A DNA stretch of 64,000 bases from Bidens hawaiensis. Lineage: Eukaryota > Streptophyta > Magnoliopsida > Asterales > Asteraceae. The DNA is taken from the NCBI GenBank assembly GCA_021521415.1, contig JAIQDT010000027.1:4363001-4427000 (forward strand), read 5' to 3'. The notes under the pieces are model-generated. The model was given only the letters and a program-made list of their open reading frames with translations. It was not told where the DNA came from and ran no database searches. Position numbers and translations under genes: made by a program. Positions 22,108 to 31,716 of the stretch are shown here, in pieces. Every line of letters begins with the position of its first letter. Positions within the stretch are counted from its first letter, which is position 1.

Positions 22108-22307
22108 GGATCTGATTCAACTGAATAGGATCTGATTCAACTGAATAGGATCTGATTCGACTGAATAGGATCTGATTCGACAGAATAGGATCTGATTCGA
22201 CCGAATAGGATCTGATTCGACCGAATAGGATCTGATTCGACCGAATAGGATCTGATTCGACCGAATAGGATCTGATTCGACCGAATAGGATCTGATTCGA
22301 CTCCTTC
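22108..22307. repeat. 20-bp tandem array, 10 units
   Basis: Ten head-to-tail copies of ggatctgattcgaccgaata. The five central units are identical; the outer ones carry substitutions (aactg, gactg, gacag), a pattern of recent expansion from the middle. A poly(A) run of about 14 lies just upstream (22086-22099). Confidence 0.92.
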
Positions 22308-23066
22308 AAGCCGGGTGACGGAGAAACCTACGGGAAATCGCGATTTTTGTGATTTTTCGACCAAAATTGATGTTTTATACATGGAAATGCTCGGAATTCA
22401 AAGACCTAATTATTCCTAGTATTTATAACAACAAAAACTTGCATTTTGACACCAAAAATGACGGTTTTTGACCAAGAACACACTTGACACAAAAGTTGGG
22501 GTTTTTGCTCGATTCGGGGCCGGATTTGATGATAAAAACGTATGATTTTCAAGAAGATCTTACCAAAAACAACAACAAACAGATTTGTGGACTCGGATTT
22601 GAAGTTTGAAGACTTCTCTCTCTAGTTTCTCTCTCTAGAATGAGAGTGTTTGGGTGGGTTTTGTGAAAGTGTTGGTGAAAATGAAAGAGGTGGTGCAAGA
22701 ACACTTGATTTCCCGCTTAAATACTCGGGTGACTCGGGTTCGGGTTTAGGCTACCTACGGGTCAAGACTAGTCGAGTTCATAAGTTTTTAAACAAACTAA
22801 AACTTTTTCAGCAAAACTTTTATAAAATCATTTTTCGAATAATTATTTGAAATCTTTTTAAATAAAAACATTTTATTTTTCGAAAGCATAAAAATTAATA
22901 TTTTTCAGGCGTAAATGTCGTTTTATGAAATAAACATTTTAAATGATAAAAACAGATTTTTCCAATGATATGGGTTCCGAACTTATCGTCCAGAACCCAA
23001 AGTCTATAGTTTCCGATGATTTCACGATCTTAGTTTACTAATCGAATTTCAGGGCGTTACAGAGAC

Positions 23067-23215
23067 CAACAATGACGTGCTATCTAAGAACAATATTTTG
23101 ATCGATCGTCGTGAAGACTATGATCTGGCAATGCAATTTCAACGCGTTGTTAGGGTATGTCATGAACATGGGATTCATAGCTGCAGAGATTTGCAGACAA
23201 GTCGCTTCAAGTAAT
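23067..23215 (+). pseudogene. aORF1 C-terminal fragment, second part (extreme C-terminus)
   Basis: Immediately after the right GAGAC duplication the reading TNNDVLSKNNILIDRREDYD, LAMQFQRVVRVCHEHGIHS continues the fragment interrupted at 20567. It aligns with the last ~40 residues of the intact aORF1 copy (KIFYIPAW, ARKYQRVVSVCVREGVHA). The exact continuity across the solo LTR confirms both the insertion and the reading frame. Confidence 0.7.
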
Positions 23216-23775
23216 TTACAATACAAAGAGCTCAAGACGAGCGGGTTTCTATTAGTGCACAGTTTTGCGTCTCGAGTCTTTGTATCTATCGTTAATGTAT
23301 TTGTCATTTTATTTATGTAATAAAGATTAAGTTATTAATTTAACCAACTAGACTTAAGTTTAGATCACTCCTGATTCGTTAAGGATGTTTAATGAATCAG
23401 GGGATGATTCATTAAGGTTTATTTCGTTATGTATTGTAACGAAGGCGGTGTTTGATTCGTTATGGAATGTTAACGAATCAGACTCATCTTCTATATATAA
23501 TGGTGTCATTCCACCGTTTAATTTAAGTATTCAGTTAAAGTTAACGAACCCCTCCCAATTTCTCTCTCGATCCTCACTTTAATCTATTCAATCTAATATT
23601 ATATATACACCTAATATCAACTAATACTAATATATACAATAAATAACATATAATCAATAGCAACAATGAGCTAGATCCGTTTTATTCACTATAACATATA
23701 TATATATATATATATCATATCTGAGATCTGGTGTGTTATAGGAGTTAATAAGAGAGATCCTTGGTTCATAAGTAA
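23216..23775. other. Non-coding AT-rich stretch
   Basis: No supported gene. It contains scattered AACGAATCA / TGATTCGTT words (23370-23540) like those in the duplicated leaders, and an (AT)n microsatellite at 23696-23716. It may be LTR remnant; no boundaries are visible. Confidence 0.5.
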
Positions 23776-23982
23776 TGTCATGCCTCTTCAATCACCAACG
23801 CGTTTTGGGCTTAGTTGGCCGTCGAGCACATGAAAACTCCACGGTTAAGCGTCCTTAGGTGGATGTAGTACTAGGATGGGTGACCTCCTAGGAAGTCTCT
23901 ATCTGGGCAACCAAAATCAAATTCGTGAGCTCTTCGTGGGCAAAGCGGAAAATATTGGTGGTGCGAGGGGCCGGATGTTACA
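23776..23982 (+). mobile_element. Cassandra-like TRIM LTR carrying a 5S rRNA-derived segment
   Basis: The segment 23829-23897 closely resembles the 3' half of plant 5S rRNA, including gttaagcg, agtagtactaggatgggtga and cctcctaggaagtc, which cover the internal RNA polymerase III promoter. Downstream gggcaaagcggaaaatattg and the end ggccggatgttaca match the 3' part of Cassandra LTRs as I know them. The 5' end (tgtcatgcc at 23776) is tentative and I see no target site duplication. The segment interrupts the aORF1 fragment that follows. A functional 5S gene is excluded, because the 5' half is missing. Confidence 0.7.
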
Positions 23983-24523
23983 TGAAGCATGCTACGACAT
24001 TCATCAAAACCACATTTCCGTCCACCAAGGAAATGTATAAGAACATGTAACATGTACTTGTATGTGGGACACAAGTACACCTTGTTATACATGGACATCT
24101 CAAGATTACTAGCGTAGAATAATAGGCCAAATAACCCCCTAATCAGCTCCTCATGAAACTCACTCAGATCATACATAGTGTCACCAAAGCACAACACTCG
24201 TTGGATATCCATGGTGGATCTCACAACTGGTTTATTATTCACCTCATCAGCAATATGATTTTCGGTCTCCACATATTGAGAAGTGTTCCAGAATTGACTG
24301 ATAATGTTGAGCCGAACCTCAGGATTTGCTGTAACAGCATTGCTGATACGTGAGCGACGTAAAAAAGCCAGCATCTCCCAAAAAGTATCTTCGTCAGCAA
24401 AGTTCGTACCAACAAAAGCACAAATGTTATGCCTTTTGTTATACGGGAGTAATGGAAGATCTTGTTCTTTTTTTTTTGTTGTGATTCAGCAGCGGGAGGA
24501 TCTTGATTCATATTGTCAGCCAT
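23983..24523 (-). pseudogene. aORF1 N-terminal domain
   Basis: Starts MADNMNQDPPAAESQQKKK on the minus strand. A frameshift in a run of ten T (24468-24477) is followed by NKRHNICAFVGTNF, the segment MLAFLRRSRISNAVTANPE, IISQFWNTSQYVETEN, VVRSTMDIQRVLCFGD, IRGLFGLLFYASNLEMSMYN and HVLIHFLGGRKCGFDECRSM. The last piece overlaps the start of the intact copy (HVMIVCMSGRKAGTDGMG). The fragment ends at the Cassandra-like LTR. It follows a copia pol on the same strand (26440-29961) after about 1.9 kb of noncoding DNA. The short distance from ATG to the conserved domain suggests this is the true start of aORF1. Confidence 0.75.
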
Positions 24524-26439
24524 AACTGATAATAAATAAACCCGAGAGTTATTAAAATGATCAATAAATAATCTTAATTTAAGTTAAAATTATATTTTAT
24601 TATAATTTAAGATGTCATTCATTAGATAGGCTAATTCGTTATAACGAACTGATGCTAAGTTATCACGAATTAACAATTTTTTTTTACCCAATAAGGTAAA
24701 TTGTTATACCTTAAAGTGTTTTACGTTAAAAAAAATTAACTTAAAAAAATGATTAAATAATATGTAAAAGAAAAGGTAAAATCTTTTTCGTATTTTGCTT
24801 TTTTGTTTCAAAATATTTACAGGTAAAATATCCGAAAATAAAACATAAAACAGAAAAAAAAATATATTTTTGTGTTTTTGTATGATTTTCAAATGTAGTA
24901 CATATTTCTAGACTTTTGATGATTTTAAGCAAAGAATTATATTGACCAAATTGCCCTTCTGTCACAGTTTTATATTTCAGCAATATCATGATTGGCGTTA
25001 AGTCGGTCATTGTTATTGTTGTCCATTTAAATCTTATAACAAACATTCAAGCGTTTTTTTGATATAATTATATTTTCAGTTAGAGCACAGAATATCAGAA
25101 ACTATCAGCATCTAATCTCAGTCAAGCTAAATTTGATATTTACCATCACCGCAACTTGACTTAAAACATTATATCATCGATCAAAATTTGAATTTATAGA
25201 AACTTTTGAGCAATGCATCAAGTTTCCTTTACCGTGAGTGAGTATGCACGAGTCTATTTATCGGCTTACATACATTGTATCCCCTGGTGTCCGTTTTTTA
25301 TTGTTATTGAGACGCGCGCAAGGGAGGAACAAATGTACGACTAACATCGGATTTTGATCAAGTCAGTAGTTTAAATTTGTACGACGTATAGCAGTGATCA
25401 AGTTTAATGACTTTGGGTTTGCTCTAAAAGCGAATGAAATATTCATGCATATGAATACCCAGATGATTAAGCCGCATAAAGACTCACAGTGTCCAGATGC
25501 CTAACGCTTGTTATTTACTTTATTTTATTTTTGGTGATCAGACAAATATAAGGCTTGAGTATGATAGGCTATTACATTTCTGTCATCCTTACCGAGATTT
25601 TTGTTAGAGACTAACACCTCATTCAATTTAGCATTTTTTTATGTTTATATCACATACTTTACTCTAACAGCTTGTTTAAGACCTATCAATGCACCAATGC
25701 AATTAGGCACTCAGTCTTTTAAGCTTATTTCTTTCTGGATACGGGACTAGATGATCAATGTACTATCATTTTCTCTTTTTGCTTCAAAACTCAATTTTTG
25801 AGGAGCATAAAAATAAAAATTCAATCGCCCCTGTCACTTTCAGTCTATAGATTAATGGCTATCCTTTCAATCTACAAGTAGATAATCATGACCAAAACAT
25901 GCAAGCATGTTCCACAAACTTCAATAACTTACATACTTTTCAGCGAGAGAATAAAGTAAAACACATAACAATCGCTCCAACTACGTTCCACTGTCAGGTA
26001 AATGGTTATCGAGAAACTTTACAAGAAAACATCAGGAGCAAACATATAAACCCATATGTCTTTCAAATGTAAGTAATTGACTTAATTTTCAGCGATCGTA
26101 TGCTAAAATCTTTTTGGATTTTCTCTTTACATACAGAAAACACAATCTTTTTGTCTTTTTCTAATTTTATAAAACACAATAAAACTTCACAATCTTTTTG
26201 GTTTTCAGATTTTTCTGTACATACAGAAAAAACAATATTTTTGGTTTTTCAAAAATTTTAATGTTTTTAGATTTTCATAGTATTTAAACAAGAAAATACA
26301 ATATTTTTGACTTTTTCAAAGTTTTCAATGTTTTTGGGTTTTCTCTATACCAACAAAATGCACAATATTTTTGTATTTTCTATTTCACCCCCAAAATCCA
26401 AAACAAAATAAAATTATAAAAATAGACTGAAAATAAAGA
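24524..26439 (-). other. 3' noncoding region of the minus-strand copia
   Basis: There is no coding sequence. Two blocks match the region after copia pol at 57091-59577 read on the other strand: one around 25200-25340 (revcomp contains ggacaccaggggatacaatg and taagccgataaa) and a degenerate A/T-rich repeat at 26090-26390 (acaatatttttggtttttca units) that corresponds to the caaaaacatttgaaaaa units at 57200-57310. The same noncoding architecture in two copies argues that it is a normal part of this element family. Confidence 0.6.
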
Positions 26440-27290
26440 TAATTATCCTTGTTTCAAGATATCAGCAAGAGTTCTTAATCCATTTAAACGAAGCAGAAAA
26501 TTAAAATGTGTTTTATCGAATTCCTTGGTAAATAGATGGGCTTTTTGAAAATCGGTGTGCACTTTCTCAATGTCAATTAATTTCTTTTTAAAACAATTCC
26601 GTATGAAATGATATCGAATTTCGATATGTTTCATTTTTTAGTGTTGCTCAGGATTTTTGGTGGTACTTAATGCAGCAGTGTTATCATTTAAAATTGGAGT
26701 AGTAAGAGACTTCAAACCGTAGTCACACAGATGTTGTCGGATCCATAAGACCTGTGAACAACAAATTGAGGCTGCCACGGATTCTGCCTCATCGGTTGAA
26801 GTAGAGATGGTTGTCTGCTTGTTACACTGTCAGGAAACAAGCCGACTTCCTAGGAATTGACACCCTGTTGTAGTCGATTTAAAGTTGATCTTGCACCCTC
26901 CGTACTCTGAATCAGAAAACGCAGTGAGTTAAAAATTATCGTCCTTGGGGTACCATAACCTGATGTCAGGATTTCCCCTCAGATATTGAAGTATACGCTT
27001 TACCTCTGCCAGGTGAGTCACTCGGGGAGTTGCTTGGTACCTAGCACATAATCAAACTGCAAACATTATGTCAGGTCAAGAAGCAGTTAGATACATTAAA
27101 GAACCTATCATTGCTCGATAAAGGGTAGGATCGACGGTGCCCTCCAATTCATCCGGTGATAAATTGTAACCCACGGGAGAGGAGTTGAAGGGATTTTTTA
27201 GACAGTTATCTTGAATCGGCTCAAGATATCGTTCACATACTTCGTTTGATGAATGAAGATTCCCTTGTCAGACTGATGAACCTGCAACCC
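26440..27290 (-). pseudogene. pol: Copia pol: RNase H and C-terminus (minus-strand copy)
   Basis: Minus-strand readings include SLMYLTAS, PDIMFAV, LCARYQATPRVTHLAEVKRI, LQYLRGNPDIRLWYPKDD, GCQFLGSRLVS, TISTSTDEAESVAASICC and the conserved tail KHIEIRYHFIRNCFKKKLID, ending at the stop near 26443. Several in-frame stops interrupt it. The equivalent in the plus-strand copy is at 56470-57090 (DIRYHFIRDCYEKKLITVDK). Confidence 0.8.
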
Positions 27291-28390
27291 TTAAAAGAAG
27301 TTCATATCTCCCATCGAGCTCATTTCGAACTTTGTTTGCATTGACTTCTCGAACTCCTTACATAACTTGTCATTTGTTGACCAAAAGATAACGTAGACAT
27401 ATATCTGAACGAGGAGAAGATCGTCACCAATATTCTTATAAAATAGAGTGCAGTCGACAGTCCCTCGCTTGAAGCCGTTATCAGTCAGATGGTCAACAAG
27501 CGTGCCATACCAAGCTCTCGAGGCTTGGTGTAGACCATACATGGCCTTGTTTAAACGGTAAAATCGGTCCGGATAATCAGGATCTTCGAAGCTAGGAGGC
27601 TGTAAAACAAACACATCCTCATGTAATTCTTCGTTGAGAAAAGCACTTTTCACATCCATTTGATAGACTTTAATATCCTTGTAAGCCACACAAGCCAGAA
27701 ATATTCGTATAGCTTCCAATCTTGCAACTGGAGTATATACCTCAGTATAGTCTGTGCCATCTTGGTGATGGATGCCTTGCACCACGAGCCGTGCTTTATC
27801 TCTCACGATCACCCCACGATCGTCCATTTTACATTTATTTACCCACTTCGTAGGAATAGGCTTCTTAACTCTAGCATGTTAATTAATAAGATCCCAAACA
27901 CCCATTTGGTTAAACTGTTGCAATTCCTCTTGCATTGCTTCTACCCAAGAAGCATCATCAAGTGAATACGAGTCGTCGTTGGCTCAACTTGGTATAGGTA
28001 GCAAGTGTATTTGGCGAGATTTACGATTCCAGAGGAATGTAAATACGCATAAGCACACAATACATTATTCTCACTTGAAGTAGCAACTTGATGACGTGTT
28101 TGCACACCCACATCAAATTCCCCAATGATATTGTCCTTTGGATGATAATTATGAATATGAAGGGTAGGATTTTCAGGAACAACAACATTGTCTATTAAAT
28201 TAGTAAGATTTTCCTCAGCATCATGAGACGATTCACCATTTTCAGGTGTTTCAGGAAATGCAGTCGAGGAAGAATCAACAAAATGACTATCATCAGATGA
28301 AATCGAAATCACATCAGATGTATCAGGAAGATCATCTTGTGAAGCATCAACATAAACAAAACTAGAAGAACTTGGAGGTAAGAATTGATA
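27291..28390 (-). pseudogene. pol: Copia pol: connector and reverse transcriptase (minus-strand copy)
   Basis: The connector (acidic, 27941-28390) is followed by RT: RDKARLVVQGIHHQDGTDYT, VYTPVARLEAIRIFLACVAY, VYQMDVKSAFLNEELHEDVF, KAMYGLHQASRAWYGTLVDH and FEMSSMGDMNFF. At the catalytic site, where YVDD is expected after LLLVQI, the sequence reads YVYV, so both aspartates are lost. The open frame spans 27291-27827; the connector is shifted. Confidence 0.88.
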
Positions 28391-28392
28391 TT

Positions 28393-29187
28393 CTAAATAC
28401 GTACGGACCAGATCTTCATCCGGTTGATCCTCCATTTTAGTAAAAGAATTAAATAAACTCTCATAATCAAACATCCAATCGGGACCTTTTCCTTGGGAAG
28501 GTGTGGTGTACCTTTTACAATCAACATGGTACCTTTGAATTTTCGCGCATCTTTCTTTAACATAGTACAAGGACAACCAAAAGGTTCTAAGTACTTTAAA
28601 TTAGGCTTTCTCTTGTTCATAAGCTCATAACTCGTCTTTAGAAGCTTCTTCACAGTCAAAACACGATTAAGTGTTTAACAAGCAGTATTCACAGCCTTGT
28701 TCCAGAATTGAACAGGAAGCTTAGAATCTGCAAGCATAGTTCTTGCTGCTTCAATTAATGTTATGTTTTTCCTTTCAGCCACCACATTCCGTTGTGGTAC
28801 ATAAGGAGCACTATATTCACGATGAATTCCCTTTTGAATACAGAAGAAATCCAACACATTGTTTTTAAACTCCGTACCATTATCACTTCGAATACGTCTC
28901 ACTTTCAGTTTGTATAGTGATTCGATCATAGTGATTAAGTTTTGAACCAAAATGGGTGTCTGACCTTTTGAACTCATAAATAAAACCCATGAATATCTTA
29001 AATAGTCATCATTGACGACTAAACAATACCAATCCCCAACGATACTCGCACGATTCACAGGACCAAATAAATCCATATGAAGTCATTCCAATGGAGTGTC
29101 AATGTTATTGATTAACTTAGATGGGTGTGACTTCTTTTTCTGTTTGCCCTTTTTACAAGCAACACAGTGGTCGGATAATTTAAAATG
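28393..29187 (-). pseudogene. pol: Copia pol: integrase core (minus-strand copy)
   Basis: Open pieces at 28675-29076 and 28393-28659 read MDLFGPVNRASIVGDWYCLV, VNDDYLRYSWVLFMSSKG, VRRIRSDNGTEFKNNVLDFF, APYVPQRNVVAERKNITLIE and then NKRKPNLKYLEPFGCP. These cover the three catalytic positions: first Asp in MDLFGP, second Asp in RSDNGTEF, Glu in VAERKN. A stop before TLNRV and a frameshift disable it. Confidence 0.85.
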
Positions 29188-29189
29188 TT

Positions 29190-29961
29190 TCAAGGAAACA
29201 CCTTCGACAAGTCATTTGCCATTAAATCATTCATCTTCTTGACATGAATATGACTCATCCTTCTATGCCAGACAATCGTGTCCTTTTCAGTTACCTTAGA
29301 AGACATGATCAACACATAAATAACATTCGATCGAGTGGATCGCATGACAACCATGTCCTCAGGAATGATGTATCCCGGTTTCAGAATCAAACATTCTTTA
29401 TCAGTAAATACAGTAGTGTATTTTTAATCACATATTTGTGATACACTCAATAAATTATGATCAACTTTATCACAATAGTTGACTTTTTCAAACGTGATAC
29501 TTCCATTTGACACATCACCCTCTTTTGTGATCATACCTCCCGAATTTCCAGCAAATGCAACATAACCTCTTTGTATATTTTTTACATTTGTTAAAAGATC
29601 AATGTTACCAGTAATGTGACGAGAGCATCCACTATCTATAATCCAGTTTTCACCAGAAATGGTCTTGGATGAGCCCTACACATGAAAAGAAAATGATTAG
29701 TTCAAAAAAGCACCCACAAGCCTTAGTCTTTGGCACCTCTTGAGTTTCTCTTGGAAGCATAACATTAAGTAAATTTGAATGATGTTTAGCCACATGTGAG
29801 CATGTCACAGGCCTTTTCGACTTTCGTCGTAAGTAAGAAGCTTGAACAATATTCGCGTTCACATTTTTGAAAATCGGTTCAGTGGGTACAAATTTTGGCT
29901 TATCATAACTTACATTCTCATTAACATGAATAACCTTTCGAGGATTCACATCATAAAACAT
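29190..29961 (-). pseudogene. Copia gag-protease and integrase zinc region (minus-strand copy)
   Basis: 29650-29961 encodes the end of gag (MFYDVNPRKVIHVNENVS). The protease is around 29400-29650, with DSGCSRHITGNIDLL, FEKVNYCDKVDHNLLSVSQI and a stop. 29190-29390 encodes the pre-integrase segment TIVWHRRMSHIHVKKMNDLM. The start of gag is missing; the sequence runs only to about 30042, where the young copia element begins. Confidence 0.75.
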
Positions 29962-30047
29962 AATGTGAGTTTCATCATCAAACGACGTTCATCATCTCAA
30001 AATCTCCTTGATCAAGGTAACGGGTTTGGATTGTTCCTTGATAAACG

Positions 30048-30587
30048 TGTTGGGTTTTATACAAGCTTATCAAAGTTCAAGTTAACCATTTTAACAAGAA
30101 AACGCAACGGAAGCTTAGATTTTAAAACTTGTTATGAACATACCATTATGTTAAAATTAAAACCCAATGAACAAGGATCAATATTACAAGAACAATATGC
30201 TCACAAAATGTAAATGTACCTCCTTATACCTTATAGGATGATGTAGGTTGTTGAAGGGGATGATGGATGAAAGGCAAGCCTCCAAAGAAGAAAACCTCAA
30301 GAGAGTGATACCCCAAGCCTTTTGCAACAACACCAAGTTATTTGCTAGGATTCTTGAACACCAAAACAAGCTCACAAAACCCCTTTTTTTTTCTGCTGCT
30401 GCTGCCGTGATTAATTAGGGAGAAAGAGAGAGTTTTGAAGCTTGATTATACTTGAAAGGATTCAAAAACAAGACCCAAAATGCATGTGTGTTGAATGGAG
30501 GAACATAAAAGGAGAACCAAAGAGTATCTTGGTCTTTGATTGGGCAAAACCACCACCCCCACATGGGTGGCCGGTTTTGTTATGTTT

Positions 30588-30622
<35 letters not shown>

Positions 30623-30950
30623 TTTTGTGTTTTAACATTTAAAACATCTCCATTCATTTTATAAAACTCATTTTCATAAAATGTGCATACATCTATTTAA
30701 TTATTTAACCAATTAAATAATTAGTTTATATAAACAAATTATCCAAATAATTTATTTGAATCCTCAAGTGTGTTTGTTTAGAAAACCAATTTTCTAAACA
30801 CGTAGTGTTCGGTATTCATTTAAATGATCAAATCGTTAAAAGAATACATTTGGTGTCGTCTAGCTTGTTATTGGGTATGACCCGACTTGGACCAAACACA
30901 GTTAGCCACATTAGTATAAGTATGTGTCTCGGGCATACGTAATTCCAACA
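30048..30950 (-). repeat. 3' LTR of the young copia
   Basis: 903 bp. On the plus strand it starts TGTTGGGTTTTATAC and ends GTAATTCCAACA. It includes a poly(T) run at 30590-30621 (poly(A) on the coding strand). Confidence 0.97.
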
Positions 30951-30961
30951 ATCTCCCACTT
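30951..30961 (-). other. Polypurine tract of the young copia
   Basis: Reads AAGTGGGAGAT on the minus strand, directly before the 3' LTR start TGTTGGAATTACG. It is the primer for plus-strand synthesis. Confidence 0.85.
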
Positions 30962-31716
30962 GCACGAGATACATAGAAAATTAATGCAAGTGGTGAATAC
31001 CGCCTAACAACAGTTCACCACCCCTAATGTGTTTGACGAAGTGCCATTCAATAACATCATCCCTTCAAGTTCCTTACTTGATATGATTTAGGTGAATCTA
31101 TCATTATATCCCTTTGTTGCTAGATGTCATGTTGGATCTAAGAGACATAGGTGATCATTCTCTTTTCAATTCAACTTTATCAGGCCTTAGACATCTAAAC
31201 TCTCAACACATAAGAGGAACAAATTCCGTCTTGACTGTATACGCCTCTCACTATCACTTTATACTCCACCCGAGCTCATCCTTATGTACCATCTTTTACG
31301 AATAGCGAAGGGGAGAGTCAAAGTGTAATACTCGGTGAAAATCAAGACCCAATATACATCTCAGGTCTAAGGATAATATGAAATTCTCCTTTACTCAAGA
31401 TTACTAATGATCAAGTCAATCGACTCCATGTAGTAATATTGAGAGCGGGTCAGTCCAATATTTGTATCCCATAAATATCTATGAACTTTGGCAGCAAACC
31501 TATGCTCCATATTCATTCCTTATGAATATCCACCAATCCTAGTTCATAATAGTCTTGCTTCATATTTGTTCCCACAAATGTGATCGACTACGGACTTTTA
31601 GAATAAGATAACTTATTCATGGATTAAACATGCAAAATTAGAATTTAACTCAAGATTCCATAATCATATAAAAGAGTTAAATTACAAAAGTCTTTTAAAC
31701 TTTAATACAAAATAGA

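Larger units (their letters stand above)
20568..23061 (-). mobile_element. Solo LTR (gypsy-type), orientation probably minus
   Basis: 2494 bp starting TGTCACATCCCG and ending GGCGTTACA on the plus strand, flanked by perfect 5-bp duplications GAGAC (20563-20567 and 23062-23066). There is no PBS, polypurine tract or coding domain inside, so this is a solo LTR left by LTR-LTR recombination, or less likely a small non-autonomous element. Read on the minus strand it starts TGTAACGCCC and ends GGGATGTGACA, like the end of the nearby gypsy LTR; this suggests the strand. It contains two tandem repeat arrays. Confidence 0.85.

Noticed and set aside
22108..22307. Regular repeats that could be mistaken for a CRISPR array
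   Set aside because: Head-to-tail with no spacers, in a plant LTR.
22049..22382. Two 80-codon repetitive minus-strand ORFs
   Set aside because: Translation of the 20-bp tandem array; repeat-driven, no start context or homologue.
23829..23897. 5S rRNA gene
   Set aside because: Only the 3' half of 5S is present and it is within an LTR-like element; not a functional 5S gene.
30184..30375. 63-codon ORF, identical at 37522-37713
   Set aside because: In both LTRs of the young copia; a copy effect, no domain.
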